Shown: in pieces, positions 14,714-23,474 of the stretch | Position numbering within the stretch: the first letter of the stretch is position 1 | Layout: each line of letters opens with the position of its first letter | DNA from: an uncultured Clostridia bacterium | GTDB taxonomy: Bacteria > Bacillota > Clostridia > Oscillospirales > CAG-272 | Direction: 5' to 3' | DNA: 27,848 bases | NCBI GenBank assembly: GCA_904501865.1 | Contig: CAJGCF010000009.1 | Location: 1-27,848 of the forward strand | The notes under the pieces: model-generated | Told to the model about the DNA's origin: nothing | Seen by the model: the letters and a program-made list of their open reading frames with translations, nothing else | The model's database searches: none | Position numbers and translations under genes: made by a program

Positions 14714-16387
14714 ATGGCTTATTTGTCTGATATTGAGATCGCTCAGTCTACAAAAATGCGTCATATAAATGAGATTGCTAGGGTTGCGGGTATTGATGAG
14801 GAATATCTTGAGCAATACGGCAGATATAAAGCAAAGGTCGATCTGTCTCTCCTCTCGCAGTCCAAAAGGCAGGAAGGCAAGCTTGTCTTAGTAACGGCGA
14901 TCACCCCCACTCCTGCGGGAGAGGGAAAGACCACCACGACCATAGGTCTCGCGGACGGTCTTAGAAAAATAGGTAAAAAAGTAGTTGTGGCTCTCCGTGA
15001 GCCCTCTCTGGGTCCAGTATTCGGAGTCAAGGGCGGTGCGGCAGGCGGCGGATACGCGCAGGTCGTGCCTATGGAGGATATAAACCTTCACTTTACGGGA
15101 GATTTTCACGCGATAGGCGCGGCAAACAACTTGCTTGCGGCTATGCTGGACAATCACATATATCAGGGCAACAGACTTGGTATCGATCCCCGTCGTATAA
15201 CCTGGAGACGTTGCGTTGATATGAATGACCGTCAGCTGAGATTCGTCACAGACGGCCTTGGCGGTAGAGTGAACGGTGTTCCGCGTGAGGACGGATACGA
15301 CATCACGGTTGCGTCTGAGATAATGGCGGTATTTTGTCTGGCGTCCTCTATCTCCGACCTCAAAGCAAGACTTTCAAGAATAGTGGTGGCTTACACCTAC
15401 GACGAGAAGCCTGTCACGGCAGGGGATCTCGGTGCGGTGGGAGCTATGGCGGCGCTCCTTAAGGACGCGCTCAAGCCAAATCTCGTGCAGACGCTTGAGG
15501 GTACTCCCGCGTTCGTTCACGGAGGTCCGTTTGCAAATATCGCGCACGGCTGTAACTCCGTTATCGCTACAAAAATGGCTATGAAGCTTGGTGATTATGC
15601 CGTTACCGAGGCGGGCTTTGGTGCAGACCTTGGCGCAGAGAAGTTCCTTGATATCAAGTGTCGTATGGCAGGGCTTACTCCGTCGGCTGTCGTAGTCGTG
15701 GCGACGGTACGCGCGCTTAAGATGCACGGCGGTCTGCCAAAGACAGAGCTTGGAACAGAGGATCTCGGCGCGCTTGAGAGAGGAATTCCCAATCTTCTTC
15801 GACACGTATCAAATATTAAAAACGTATATAAGCTACCCTGTGTGGTAGCGGTCAACCGTTTCCCGACCGATACGGACGCGGAGATAGCTCTTGTTATCGA
15901 CAAGTGCAAGACACTCGGTGTCAACGTTGTACTCTCTACCGTGTGGGCAGAGGGCGGCAAGGGAGGTATGGCGCTTGCGGAGGAGATAGTCAGACTTTGC
16001 GAGGAGAAGAACGAGTTTTCCTTCAGCTACACCGACGAGCTTTCCGTTACGGAAAAGGTAGACGCTGTTGTTAAAAAAGTCTACGGAGGCGTTGGAGTCA
16101 ATATAACGCCGCAGGCTAAAAAGCAGATAGAGCGTCTTGAGGAGCTCGGATATGGCAGATGTCCCGTTTGTATTGCCAAGACGCAGTATTCCTTCTCGGA
16201 CGACCCGACAAAGCTTGGCGCGCCCGAGGGATTTACCGTGACTGTAAGACAGGTCAAGGTCAGCGCGGGAGCAGGCTTTGTAGTTGTGCTTACGGGTGAT
16301 ATTATGACTATGCCCGGTCTTCCCAAGGTCCCTGCGGCCGAGAGGATAGACGTCGACGACGACGGTCGTATATCGGGATTGTTCTGA
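14714..16387 (+). CDS. fhs: Fhs, formate-tetrahydrofolate ligase
   Basis: A 557-residue ATP-dependent enzyme making 10-formyl-THF from formate and THF. The P-loop TPAGEGKTTTTIG (66-78) and the family motifs REPSLGPVFGVKGGAAGGGYAQ (written here as landmark start REPSLGP), FTGDFHAIGAANNLL, EAGFGADLGAEKF, and the C-terminal TGDIMTMPGLPK are all present at normal length. It provides the one-carbon donor for PurN and the AICAR formyltransferase encoded upstream, and its place at the end of a ZTP-riboswitch operon fits feedback on formyl-folate status. The ATG at 14714 has a perfect AAGGAG site (14703-14708). Confidence 0.96.
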   Translation: MAYLSDIEIAQSTKMRHINEIARVAGIDEEYLEQYGRYKAKVDLSLLSQSKRQEGKLVLVTAITPTPAGEGKTTTTIGLADGLRKIGKKVVVALREPSLGPVFGVKGGAAGGGYAQVVPMEDINLHFTGDFHAIGAANNLLAAMLDNHIYQGNRLGIDPRRITWRRCVDMNDRQLRFVTDGLGGRVNGVPREDGYDITVASEIMAVFCLASSISDLKARLSRIVVAYTYDEKPVTAGDLGAVGAMAALLKDALKPNLVQTLEGTPAFVHGGPFANIAHGCNSVIATKMAMKLGDYAVTEAGFGADLGAEKFLDIKCRMAGLTPSAVVVVATVRALKMHGGLPKTELGTEDLGALERGIPNLLRHVSNIKNVYKLPCVVAVNRFPTDTDAEIALVIDKCKTLGVNVVLSTVWAEGGKGGMALAEEIVRLCEEKNEFSFSYTDELSVTEKVDAVVKKVYGGVGVNITPQAKKQIERLEELGYGRCPVCIAKTQYSFSDDPTKLGAPEGFTVTVRQVKVSAGAGFVVVLTGDIMTMPGLPKVPAAERIDVDDDGRISGLF

Positions 16388-16401
16388 TGTGATATGTTTT
16401 T

Positions 16402-16475
16402 GGGAGGGGAGCGTTTCTTGGAAAGAAGTGCTCCCCCTCTCAAATCCACCACTCTTAAGAACTTTTTATAAAGGA
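16402..16475 (+). other. Long hairpin with trailing C-rich/AACTTTTT module between purine and pyrimidine genes
   Basis: Positions 16402-16441 form a stem of about 17 pairs with one bulge (outer GGGAGGGGAGC/GCTCCCCCTCTC, inner TTTCTT/AAAGAA). It lacks an immediate T-tract; instead a C/A-rich stretch and AAGAACTTTTT (16457-16467) follow. The same layout (G-rich hairpin, CCCC-rich linker, AAAAACTTT) occurs at 23484-23540, inside repeat copy B. It may end the fhs transcript or be a solo repeat module. Confidence 0.5.
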
Positions 16476-16584
16476 TTCAGATATTATTTGTGTACTAAAT
16501 TTGAAGCATTGTGACGATTTAATTAGTTTGCCTCGTGTCAAAACTGTTAAATGTGACATTTTTGATAAAAATAAGACTTGACAC

Positions 16585-16613
16585 TTGACACAAAAGGCTT
16601 TTTGTGATATAAT
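16585..16613 (+). promoter_or_regulatory. Consensus promoter of the pyrimidine cluster
   Basis: A perfect -35 TTGACA (16585-16590) and perfect -10 TATAAT (16608-16613) are 17 bp apart. A second TTGACA (16578-16583) lies 7 bp upstream, so the motif TTGACAC is tandemly repeated. An inverted GTGTCAA (16535-16541) and TGTGACR motifs (16510, 16552) lie upstream and could be regulator sites. No PyrR-type attenuator or other riboswitch was seen in the roughly 55-nt leader. Confidence 0.9.
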
Positions 16614-16672
16614 TATTTGAATTTGAGCGGATTTTTTGATAATTTAAATAAATGAAGAAATGGAGAATGAAA

Positions 16673-17878
16673 ATGACGGCTTTCAAGGCTGGTATGCAGG
16701 CAAAATTGAAGGATCACATGTCCTTGGTTAACTGTTTCCTCGCTGATGAGGCTCTTTCGTGCTTTAATTCTCCCGAATATACTGTTTTTCCCGGTTTTTG
16801 CGACGTGCACGTGCATTTTCGCGAGCCGGGATTTTCTTATAAGGAGACCATAAAAACAGGATCGCAGGCCGCTGCGGCGGGAGGATATACAGACGTTTGC
16901 ACTATGCCGAATCTTGACCCCGTGCCCGACTGTATGCAAAATCTTAAGATACAGCTCGATGCAATAGTAAGAGACGCAGCAGTCGGTGTTTATCCGTACG
17001 GAGCTATAACTGTCGGAGAGAAGGGCGAGAGACTTGCTGATCTTGAGGGAATGGCAGAGCACGTGATAGCCTTTTCCGACGACGGTCGAGGAGTTCAGGA
17101 TATCGGTATGATGCGCGAGGCTATGCAGAGAGCCAAGGCGCTCGGTAAAATGATAGTCGCGCACTGTGAGGTCAATGAGCTTTTGCAAGGTGGATATATC
17201 CACGACGGAGAGTACGCACGCGCGCACGGTCACAGAGGTATTTGCTCGGAGAGCGAGTGGAGACAGATAGAGCGAGATTTAATGCTTGCCGACGAGGTGG
17301 GATGTGAATATCACGTGTGTCATATTTCGACTAAGGAGAGCGTGGAGCTGATTCGTGCCGCTAAGGCGGACGGAGTCAGGGTGACTTGCGAAACAGGTCC
17401 GCATTATCTTATATTGACAGACGCCAACCTTCAGGAGAATGGCAGATTTAAAATGAATCCGCCCCTGCGAAGCGAGGCAGACAGAGTGGCGCTCGTGGAG
17501 GGTGTGGTCGACGGCGCGATAGATATGATAGCTACGGACCACGCGCCGCACTCTGAGGAGGAAAAGTCGTGCGGACTCGAGAAGAGCGCGTTTGGAATCG
17601 TCGGACTTGAGACGGCTCTGCCGCTTATGAACACTCACTTGGTAAAACAAGGTATAATTACTCTTGACAGACTTGTTGACCTTATGGTCTATACCCCCAG
17701 GGAGAGATTCGGCATACCACTTGCCGACAGCTTCTCCGTATGGAAGCTTGACGAAGAGATCACGGTCGATCCCGACAAGTTTATGTCAAAGGGCAGAGCG
17801 ACTCCATTTGAGGGGGACAGACTTTTCGGTAAGTGTTACGCTACCGTGAGGAATGGTAAGATAGTATTTAAGGCGTAA
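16673..17878 (+). CDS. pyrC: PyrC, dihydroorotase
   Basis: A 401-residue zinc amidohydrolase that cyclises carbamoyl aspartate to dihydroorotate. Metal and substrate motifs: DVHVHFREPG (H46, H48, R50), FSDDGRG (D136/D137), H164 in AHCEVN, H217 in CHISTKE and D289 in ATDHAPH. This is the class I (Bacillus-like) form. Three in-frame ATGs occur (16652, 16667, 16673); the last has a GGAG (16662-16665) 7 nt before it, while the others lack proper spacing. It is the first gene after the pyrimidine promoter. Confidence 0.94.
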   Translation: MTAFKAGMQAKLKDHMSLVNCFLADEALSCFNSPEYTVFPGFCDVHVHFREPGFSYKETIKTGSQAAAAGGYTDVCTMPNLDPVPDCMQNLKIQLDAIVRDAAVGVYPYGAITVGEKGERLADLEGMAEHVIAFSDDGRGVQDIGMMREAMQRAKALGKMIVAHCEVNELLQGGYIHDGEYARAHGHRGICSESEWRQIERDLMLADEVGCEYHVCHISTKESVELIRAAKADGVRVTCETGPHYLILTDANLQENGRFKMNPPLRSEADRVALVEGVVDGAIDMIATDHAPHSEEEKSCGLEKSAFGIVGLETALPLMNTHLVKQGIITLDRLVDLMVYTPRERFGIPLADSFSVWKLDEEITVDPDKFMSKGRATPFEGDRLFGKCYATVRNGKIVFKA

Positions 17879-17945
17879 TAAATCATAAACAGAATCAAAT
17901 TTAAGTCTTTCAAAGCAGATGTTTGGAGACGGAACGGAGATAAAT

Positions 17946-20900
17946 ATGGCAAAAAGAACAGACCTTAAGAAGATTTTGATAATTGGCTCTGGACCTATCG
18001 TTATAGGTCAGGCGGCGGAATTTGACTATGCGGGCACGCAGGCGTGTCTTGCGCTCAAGGAGGAGGGCTACGAGGTAGTTCTCGTAAACTCCAACCCCGC
18101 AACTATTATGACCGACACGGCTATCGCCGACAAGGTATATATGGAGCCTCTTACACTTGAATATATAGCTAAAATACTGCGTTACGAGAGACCTGACGCT
18201 ATACTGCCCGGTATCGGAGGACAGACGGGACTCAATCTCGCTATGCAGCTTGAAAAGAAGGGAGTTCTCAAGGAGTGCCGCGTTGAGCTGCTTGGAACAA
18301 GCAGTGAGAGTATTGAGCGCGCCGAGGACAGAGAGCTCTTCAAGGAGCTTTGCCAGTCTATCGGAGAGCCCACTATACCCTCCGAGATAACCTACGACCT
18401 TGAGCAAGCGAGAGAGGCGGCGGCTAAAATAGGCTATCCCGTTGTACTGCGCCCCGCGTTTACTCTCGGCGGTACGGGCGGCGGATTTGCCAACAACGAG
18501 CAGGAGCTTATTGAGATAGGCACCAATGCCTTTAAGCTCTCGCCCGTTCATCAGGTGCTTATTGAAAAGAGCGTAAAGGGATATAAGGAGATAGAATTCG
18601 AGGTAATGCGTGACGGCAACGACCACGCGATAACCATATGCGGAATGGAGAATATCGACCCCGTTGGAGTTCACACGGGAGACTCTCTTGTCGTAGCGCC
18701 CATAATGACGCTCTCTGAGCAGGATATGAAAATGCTCAACGATAGCGCGATAAAGATAATCAAGGAGCTTAAAATAGAGGGCGGATGTAACGTTCAGTTT
18801 GCTCTTGACCCTCACTCCAGTCAGTATTATCTTATAGAGGTCAACCCCCGTGTGTCCCGTTCCTCTGCTCTTGCGTCAAAAGCATCGGGATACCCCATAG
18901 CCAGAGTTACGGCTAAAATAGCGGTCGGTATGGCACTTGAAGATATCAAGATAGCCAACACAAATGCCGCGTTCGAGCCTAAGCTTGATTACGTGATAGC
19001 AAAGCTTCCCAGATTCCCGTTTGACAAATTCACCACCGCGTCCAATCAGCTTGGTACGCAGATGAAAGCAACGGGCGAGGTAATGGGAATAGGCTCAAAT
19101 CTTGAGGAGTGCTTGCTCAAGGGCATACGCTCACTCGAGGTGGGAGTAACTCACGTCTATCACCATAAATTTGACAATATGACCGACGACGAGATACGCG
19201 CATACATCTCGGAGTTCCGTGACGATAACATCTTCGCTATAGCGGAGCTCATCTATCGCGGCGCAACGGTCGAGGAGATACACGATATCACCAAGATAAC
19301 TCCATTCTTCCTCCAGGCTATAAAGAATATAGTTGATATGGAGGAGACCTTGAAGGGTCACGTCTTTGAGCTTGAAACGCTCAAGGCGGCAAAGAAAATG
19401 GGCTTCTCGGACAAGTACGTTGCGAGAATGTGGAATTGTTCTGAGCTTGACGTGTTCAAGTTCCGCAAGGAGCACGCGCTCTTCCCCGTGTTCAGAATGG
19501 TGGATACATGTCATACGGGCGCGTATATTCCTTATTTCTATTCCTCTTACACGGGCGAGAACACTTCTGTGCTCACCGATAAAAAGAAGATAGTGGTACT
19601 TGGCGCAGGACCTATAAGAATAGGTCAAGGTGTAGAGTTTGATTACTCTACGGTTCATGCGGTCGCGACTATCAAAAATTCGGGATACGAGGCTATAATA
19701 ATCAACAATAATCCTGAGACAGTCTCGACCGATTACACCACGGCAGACAAGCTCTACTTTGAGCCCCTGACTCCCGAGGACGTAATGAATATCATTGAAT
19801 TTGAAAAACCCGAGGGTGTTGTGGCGTCTCTTGGAGGTCAGACGGCTATCAATCTCGCACAGCCCCTGCACGACCTTGGAGTCAAGATAATAGGCACAGA
19901 TTGCGCCGCGATAGACCGCGCGGAGAACAGAGACGCGTTTGAAAAGCTCCTCAAGGAGCTTGGAATACCTCAGCCCGAGGGACGCGCCGTTACTAAGATA
20001 GAGGACGGCGTTGCCGCCGCGGCAAAGATAGGATATCCCGTGCTTGTCCGTCCCTCCTTCGTGCTTGGCGGACGCGCTATGCAGATAGTGGCTAATGAAA
20101 ATCAGCTTCGCCATTACCTCAAGACCGCTGTTGAGATAGATGAGGACAAGCCTGTTCTCGTTGATAAATATATCAGCGGAAAAGAGGTTGAGGTCGACGC
20201 TATATGCGACGGACACGACGTATTCGTGCCCGGTATAATGGAGCTCGTAGAGAGAACGGGTATACACTCCGGAGACTCTATAAGCGTTTACCCCACTTTC
20301 TCGATATCCGACAAGGTAAAGGGCGTTATTCTTCAGTATGCTAAAAAGCTTGGACTTGGAATAGGAATCGTAGGTCTTTACAATATTCAGTTCATCGTTG
20401 ATGAAAATGATGAGGTATATATTATCGAGGTCAATCCCCGTTCCTCAAGAACTGTTCCGTTCCTTTCAAAGTCGACGGGATATTCCTTGGCGGACATAGC
20501 TACCGAGTGTATTCTTGGAAAGTCGCTCAAGGAGCAGGGAATATTCTCCCTCTATCCCGAGGAAAAGAAACGCTGGTACGTAAAGGTTCCCGTCTTCTCA
20601 TTCAACAAGCTTCGCGGACTTGACGCATACCTATCCCCCGAGATGAAGTCTACGGGTGAGGCTATTGGCTACGATGACAAGTATTACCGTGCACTTTACA
20701 AGGCACTTCAGGCATCGGGAATGCACCTCCAGAACTACGGAACGGTGCTTGCAACCATTGCGGACTGCGACAAGGCAGAGGCTCTGCCTCTTATCCGCCG
20801 CTTCTACAATCTCGGCTTCAACATTGAGGCAACTGCGGGAACGGCTAAATTCCTCAAGGAGAACGGAATACGCACTCACGTATTGAAGAAGCTATCCGAG

Positions 20901-21119
20901 GATTCCGACGAGATAGCTGAGTCTATCCGCCAGGGACATATAGCTTACGTTATCAATACAAGCGACCCCTCTACCTCGGGAGTTGCACGTGACGGCTTCG
21001 AGATAAGAAAGTACGCGACAGAGAACAACGTGACTATGTTCACCTCTCTTGATACCGTAAGAGTTCTGCTTGACGTTCTTGAGGAGACGACTCTTACAAT
21101 TTCGACAATAGATTCTTGA
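17946..21119 (+). CDS. carB: CarB, carbamoyl-phosphate synthase large subunit
   Basis: A 1057-residue enzyme with two homologous ATP-grasp halves, starting GSGPIVIGQAAEFDYAG (near residue 13) and GAGPIRIGQGVEFDYS (near 553), and a C-terminal MGS-like allosteric domain (about 930-1057). It makes carbamoyl phosphate from bicarbonate, ammonia and 2 ATP. Length and both halves look complete. The glutaminase subunit gene carA, usually directly upstream, is absent: the gap to pyrC is only 67 nt and no carA occurs anywhere in the window. The ATG at 17946 has a CGGAGA site; an in-frame ATG at 17919 does not. carB is followed by pyrK 17 nt later. Confidence 0.95.
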   Translation: MAKRTDLKKILIIGSGPIVIGQAAEFDYAGTQACLALKEEGYEVVLVNSNPATIMTDTAIADKVYMEPLTLEYIAKILRYERPDAILPGIGGQTGLNLAMQLEKKGVLKECRVELLGTSSESIERAEDRELFKELCQSIGEPTIPSEITYDLEQAREAAAKIGYPVVLRPAFTLGGTGGGFANNEQELIEIGTNAFKLSPVHQVLIEKSVKGYKEIEFEVMRDGNDHAITICGMENIDPVGVHTGDSLVVAPIMTLSEQDMKMLNDSAIKIIKELKIEGGCNVQFALDPHSSQYYLIEVNPRVSRSSALASKASGYPIARVTAKIAVGMALEDIKIANTNAAFEPKLDYVIAKLPRFPFDKFTTASNQLGTQMKATGEVMGIGSNLEECLLKGIRSLEVGVTHVYHHKFDNMTDDEIRAYISEFRDDNIFAIAELIYRGATVEEIHDITKITPFFLQAIKNIVDMEETLKGHVFELETLKAAKKMGFSDKYVARMWNCSELDVFKFRKEHALFPVFRMVDTCHTGAYIPYFYSSYTGENTSVLTDKKKIVVLGAGPIRIGQGVEFDYSTVHAVATIKNSGYEAIIINNNPETVSTDYTTADKLYFEPLTPEDVMNIIEFEKPEGVVASLGGQTAINLAQPLHDLGVKIIGTDCAAIDRAENRDAFEKLLKELGIPQPEGRAVTKIEDGVAAAAKIGYPVLVRPSFVLGGRAMQIVANENQLRHYLKTAVEIDEDKPVLVDKYISGKEVEVDAICDGHDVFVPGIMELVERTGIHSGDSISVYPTFSISDKVKGVILQYAKKLGLGIGIVGLYNIQFIVDENDEVYIIEVNPRSSRTVPFLSKSTGYSLADIATECILGKSLKEQGIFSLYPEEKKRWYVKVPVFSFNKLRGLDAYLSPEMKSTGEAIGYDDKYYRALYKALQASGMHLQNYGTVLATIADCDKAEALPLIRRFYNLGFNIEATAGTAKFLKENGIRTHVLKKLSEDSDEIAESIRQGHIAYVINTSDPSTSGVARDGFEIRKYATENNVTMFTSLDTVRVLLDVLEETTLTISTIDS

Positions 21120-21136
21120 TTTTTAAAGGATATAAG

Positions 21137-21874
21137 ATGAAACAAGGCTTTTTTGAAATAAAAGAAAACGTGGCGCTCACGAGCAACGTCTACAAAATGG
21201 CGCTAAAGGGAGACACGAGCCACGTTACAAATTGCGGACAGTTTGTAAATATAAAGCTTGACGGACTGTTTTTGCGCAGACCTATATCTGTCTGTGACTG
21301 CGAGGGCGACCTGCTTACCATCATCTACAAGGTTGTAGGCAAGGGCACCGAGCAGATGAGCAAAATGGTAGCGGGCGAAAAGCTCGACGTACTCACGGGG
21401 CTTGGCAACGGTTACGACACGAGTGTGTCGGGCAACCATCCTATGCTGCTCGGCGGCGGAGTCGGAGTGCCGCCTATGTATATGCTTTGCAAGAAGCTCG
21501 TATCAGAGGGCAAAAAGATTTCTGTCGTACTCGGCTTCAACAAGGCGGACGAGGTCTTTTACGAGGACGAGTTCAAGGCTCTCGGAGCGTCTGTTGCCGT
21601 TACCACGGTGGACGGCTCGTACGGAGTCAAGGGCTTTGTAACAGACGTTATGAAAAATGCCGATTACAGCTATTTTTACACCTGCGGTCCCGAGCCTATG
21701 CTCAGGGCGGTATATAAGACGTCGAAAACCATCGGTCAGTTCAGCTTTGAGGAGAGAATGGGCTGCGGATTCGGAGCTTGTATGGGCTGCTCGTGCAAAA
21801 CCGTCACGGGCTACAAGAGAATATGCAAGGACGGACCTGTGCTTACAAAGGAGGAGATATTATGGGAAGAATGA
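21137..21874 (+). CDS. pyrK: PyrK, dihydroorotate dehydrogenase electron-transfer subunit
   Basis: A 245-residue FAD and 2Fe-2S protein that passes electrons from PyrD to NAD+. The FAD-binding RRPISVCD motif, the glycine-rich GGGVGVPPMYMLCKKL nucleotide motif, YTCGPEPMLRAV and the C-terminal Fe-S cluster C210, C215, C218, C230 (CGFGACMGCSC, with an extra C220) are clear. An AAAGGA site precedes the ATG at 21137; an in-frame TTG at 21116 overlaps the carB stop and is less likely. Its 3' end overlaps pyrD by 13 nt, consistent with equimolar synthesis of the PyrD-PyrK complex. Confidence 0.95.
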   Translation: MKQGFFEIKENVALTSNVYKMALKGDTSHVTNCGQFVNIKLDGLFLRRPISVCDCEGDLLTIIYKVVGKGTEQMSKMVAGEKLDVLTGLGNGYDTSVSGNHPMLLGGGVGVPPMYMLCKKLVSEGKKISVVLGFNKADEVFYEDEFKALGASVAVTTVDGSYGVKGFVTDVMKNADYSYFYTCGPEPMLRAVYKTSKTIGQFSFEERMGCGFGACMGCSCKTVTGYKRICKDGPVLTKEEILWEE

Positions 21875-22773
21875 GTGTTGACCTTTGCGGTATAGAGCTC
21901 GACAATCCCGTTATCCCCGCATCGGGTACGTTTGGATTCGGTTACGAGTTTGCTGAGCTCTATGATATAAATATACTTGGCACATTTTCTTTTAAGGGAA
22001 CCACCAAGGAGGCAAGATTCGGTAATCCCACGCCGAGAATCGCTGAATGTCCGAGTGGAATGATAAATTCCGTTGGACTTCAGAATCCGGGGGTGGAAAA
22101 GGTCATCTCCGAGGAGCTTGTAAAGCTCAAAAAATGCTTTTCAAAGCCCGTTATGGCTAACGTTTCGGGATTTTCGGTAGATGAGTACGTTTACACCTGC
22201 GAAAAGATAGACAAATGTGATCAGGTGGGTTGGCTTGAGGTCAACGTGAGCTGTCCTAACGTTCACGGAGGCGGAATGAGCTTTGGTACGTCTCCCGAGG
22301 CGGCGGCAGAGGTGACAAGAGCCGTCAAGGCCGTCACTACAAAGCCCGTTATTATCAAGCTCTCGCCAAACGTGACGGATATCGTCTCCATAGCCAAGGC
22401 GTGCGAAGAGGCGGGTGCTGACGGAATAAGTCTTATAAACACTTTGCTCGGTATGAGGATAGATCTTCGCACCAGACGTCCCGTTATCGCCAATAAGATG
22501 GGCGGATTCTCGGGAAGTGCCATTTTCCCCGTAGCGGTAAGAATGGTATATCAGGTGGCACACGCCGTTGATATTCCCGTTGTCGGGATGGGCGGTGTAT
22601 CAAGTGCCGAGGACGTTATAGAGATGATGCTCGCGGGCGCGACCGCGGTCGAGGTCGGCGCGGCAAATCTTGTAGACCCGTTTGCGTGTAAGAATATCGT
22701 TGAGGAGCTTCCTCGCGTTATGGATAAATACGGAATAACATCACTTAAGGATATAATAGGAGGAGTTAAGTAA
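21862..22773 (+). CDS. pyrD: PyrD, dihydroorotate dehydrogenase (NAD+-linked, type 1B) catalytic subunit
   Basis: A 303-residue FMN barrel enzyme oxidising dihydroorotate to orotate in the cytoplasm. It shows NPVIPASGTFGFG, FKGTT, NSVGLQNPG, the active-site loop VNVSCPNVHGGG with catalytic Cys131, and GMGGVSSAEDVIEMMLAGA. Cys at the catalytic base and the partner PyrK identify type 1B. The ATG at 21862 lies in the last codons of pyrK behind a strong GGAGGAG-like site, so the upstream extension of the frame is not coding. Confidence 0.95.
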   Translation: MGRMSVDLCGIELDNPVIPASGTFGFGYEFAELYDINILGTFSFKGTTKEARFGNPTPRIAECPSGMINSVGLQNPGVEKVISEELVKLKKCFSKPVMANVSGFSVDEYVYTCEKIDKCDQVGWLEVNVSCPNVHGGGMSFGTSPEAAAEVTRAVKAVTTKPVIIKLSPNVTDIVSIAKACEEAGADGISLINTLLGMRIDLRTRRPVIANKMGGFSGSAIFPVAVRMVYQVAHAVDIPVVGMGGVSSAEDVIEMMLAGATAVEVGAANLVDPFACKNIVEELPRVMDKYGITSLKDIIGGVK

Positions 22774-22775
22774 TT

Positions 22776-23474
22776 ATGGGAAAAGACGTAATTATAGCTT
22801 GTGATTTTGACAGCGCGGAGAAGACCTTTGCGTTTCTCGATAAGTTCACGGGCAAAAAGCCGTTTGTAAAGATAGGCATGGAGCTCTACTATGCCGAGGG
22901 CCCGTCAATAGTAAAAGAGATAAAAGCAAGAGGACACAAGATTTTTCTTGACCTCAAGCTTCACGATATCCCAAACACCGTAAAGAAGGCTATGGCAGTG
23001 CTCTCCCGCCTCGACGTCGATATGACTAACCTTCACGCCGCGGGAACAAAGAGAATGATGGAGGCGGCCATTGAGGGACTCACTCGTCCTGACGGAACTC
23101 GTCCTATGCTTATCGCGGTTACACAGCTTACCTCTACCGACCAGGAGAGCATGGAAAACGATCTGCTCATTAAAGAGCCTATCGACAAGGTGGTTATGCA
23201 TTACGCTTCCTGCGCTAAGGAATCAGGACTTGACGGTGTCGTTTGCTCACCGCTTGAGGCTGAGAAGGTACACGATACGTGCGGAAAGGGATTTGTTACC
23301 GTAACTCCCGGCGTGCGCTTCGCGGACGGTGACGTTGGTGATCAGAAGAGAGTTATGACTCCCGAGCAGGCAAAGCTTATCGGCTCGGACTACATTGTTG
23401 TAGGCCGTCCTATTACCGCGGCAGCAGACCCCGTTGCAGCTTATGAGAGATGCGTTGCGGAATTTGTTGACTAA
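22776..23474 (+). CDS. pyrF: PyrF, orotidine 5'-phosphate decarboxylase
   Basis: A 232-residue barrel enzyme making UMP from OMP. The catalytic motif FLDLKLHDIPNTV contains D59, K61 and D64 of the family's charged network; VKIGMELYY, TVTPGVRF and YIVVGRPIT (phosphate gripper) are also present. It is the short bacterial form. It starts 3 nt after the pyrD stop with its GGAGG ribosome site inside the end of pyrD, indicating coupling. The repeat-bearing gap to pyrE follows. Confidence 0.95.
   Translation: MGKDVIIACDFDSAEKTFAFLDKFTGKKPFVKIGMELYYAEGPSIVKEIKARGHKIFLDLKLHDIPNTVKKAMAVLSRLDVDMTNLHAAGTKRMMEAAIEGLTRPDGTRPMLIAVTQLTSTDQESMENDLLIKEPIDKVVMHYASCAKESGLDGVVCSPLEAEKVHDTCGKGFVTVTPGVRFADGDVGDQKRVMTPEQAKLIGSDYIVVGRPITAAADPVAAYERCVAEFVD

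Noticed and set aside
16614..16672. PyrR-type attenuator or riboswitch in the pyrC leader
   Set aside because: The leader is only about 55 nt, AT-rich, with no stable stem or terminator.
17910..18815. 301-residue open frame on the reverse strand
   Set aside because: Antisense shadow of the first part of carB; no motif or start signal.
19131..20267. 378-residue open frame on the reverse strand
   Set aside because: Antisense to carB and without any recognisable domain; explained by the codon bias of carB.
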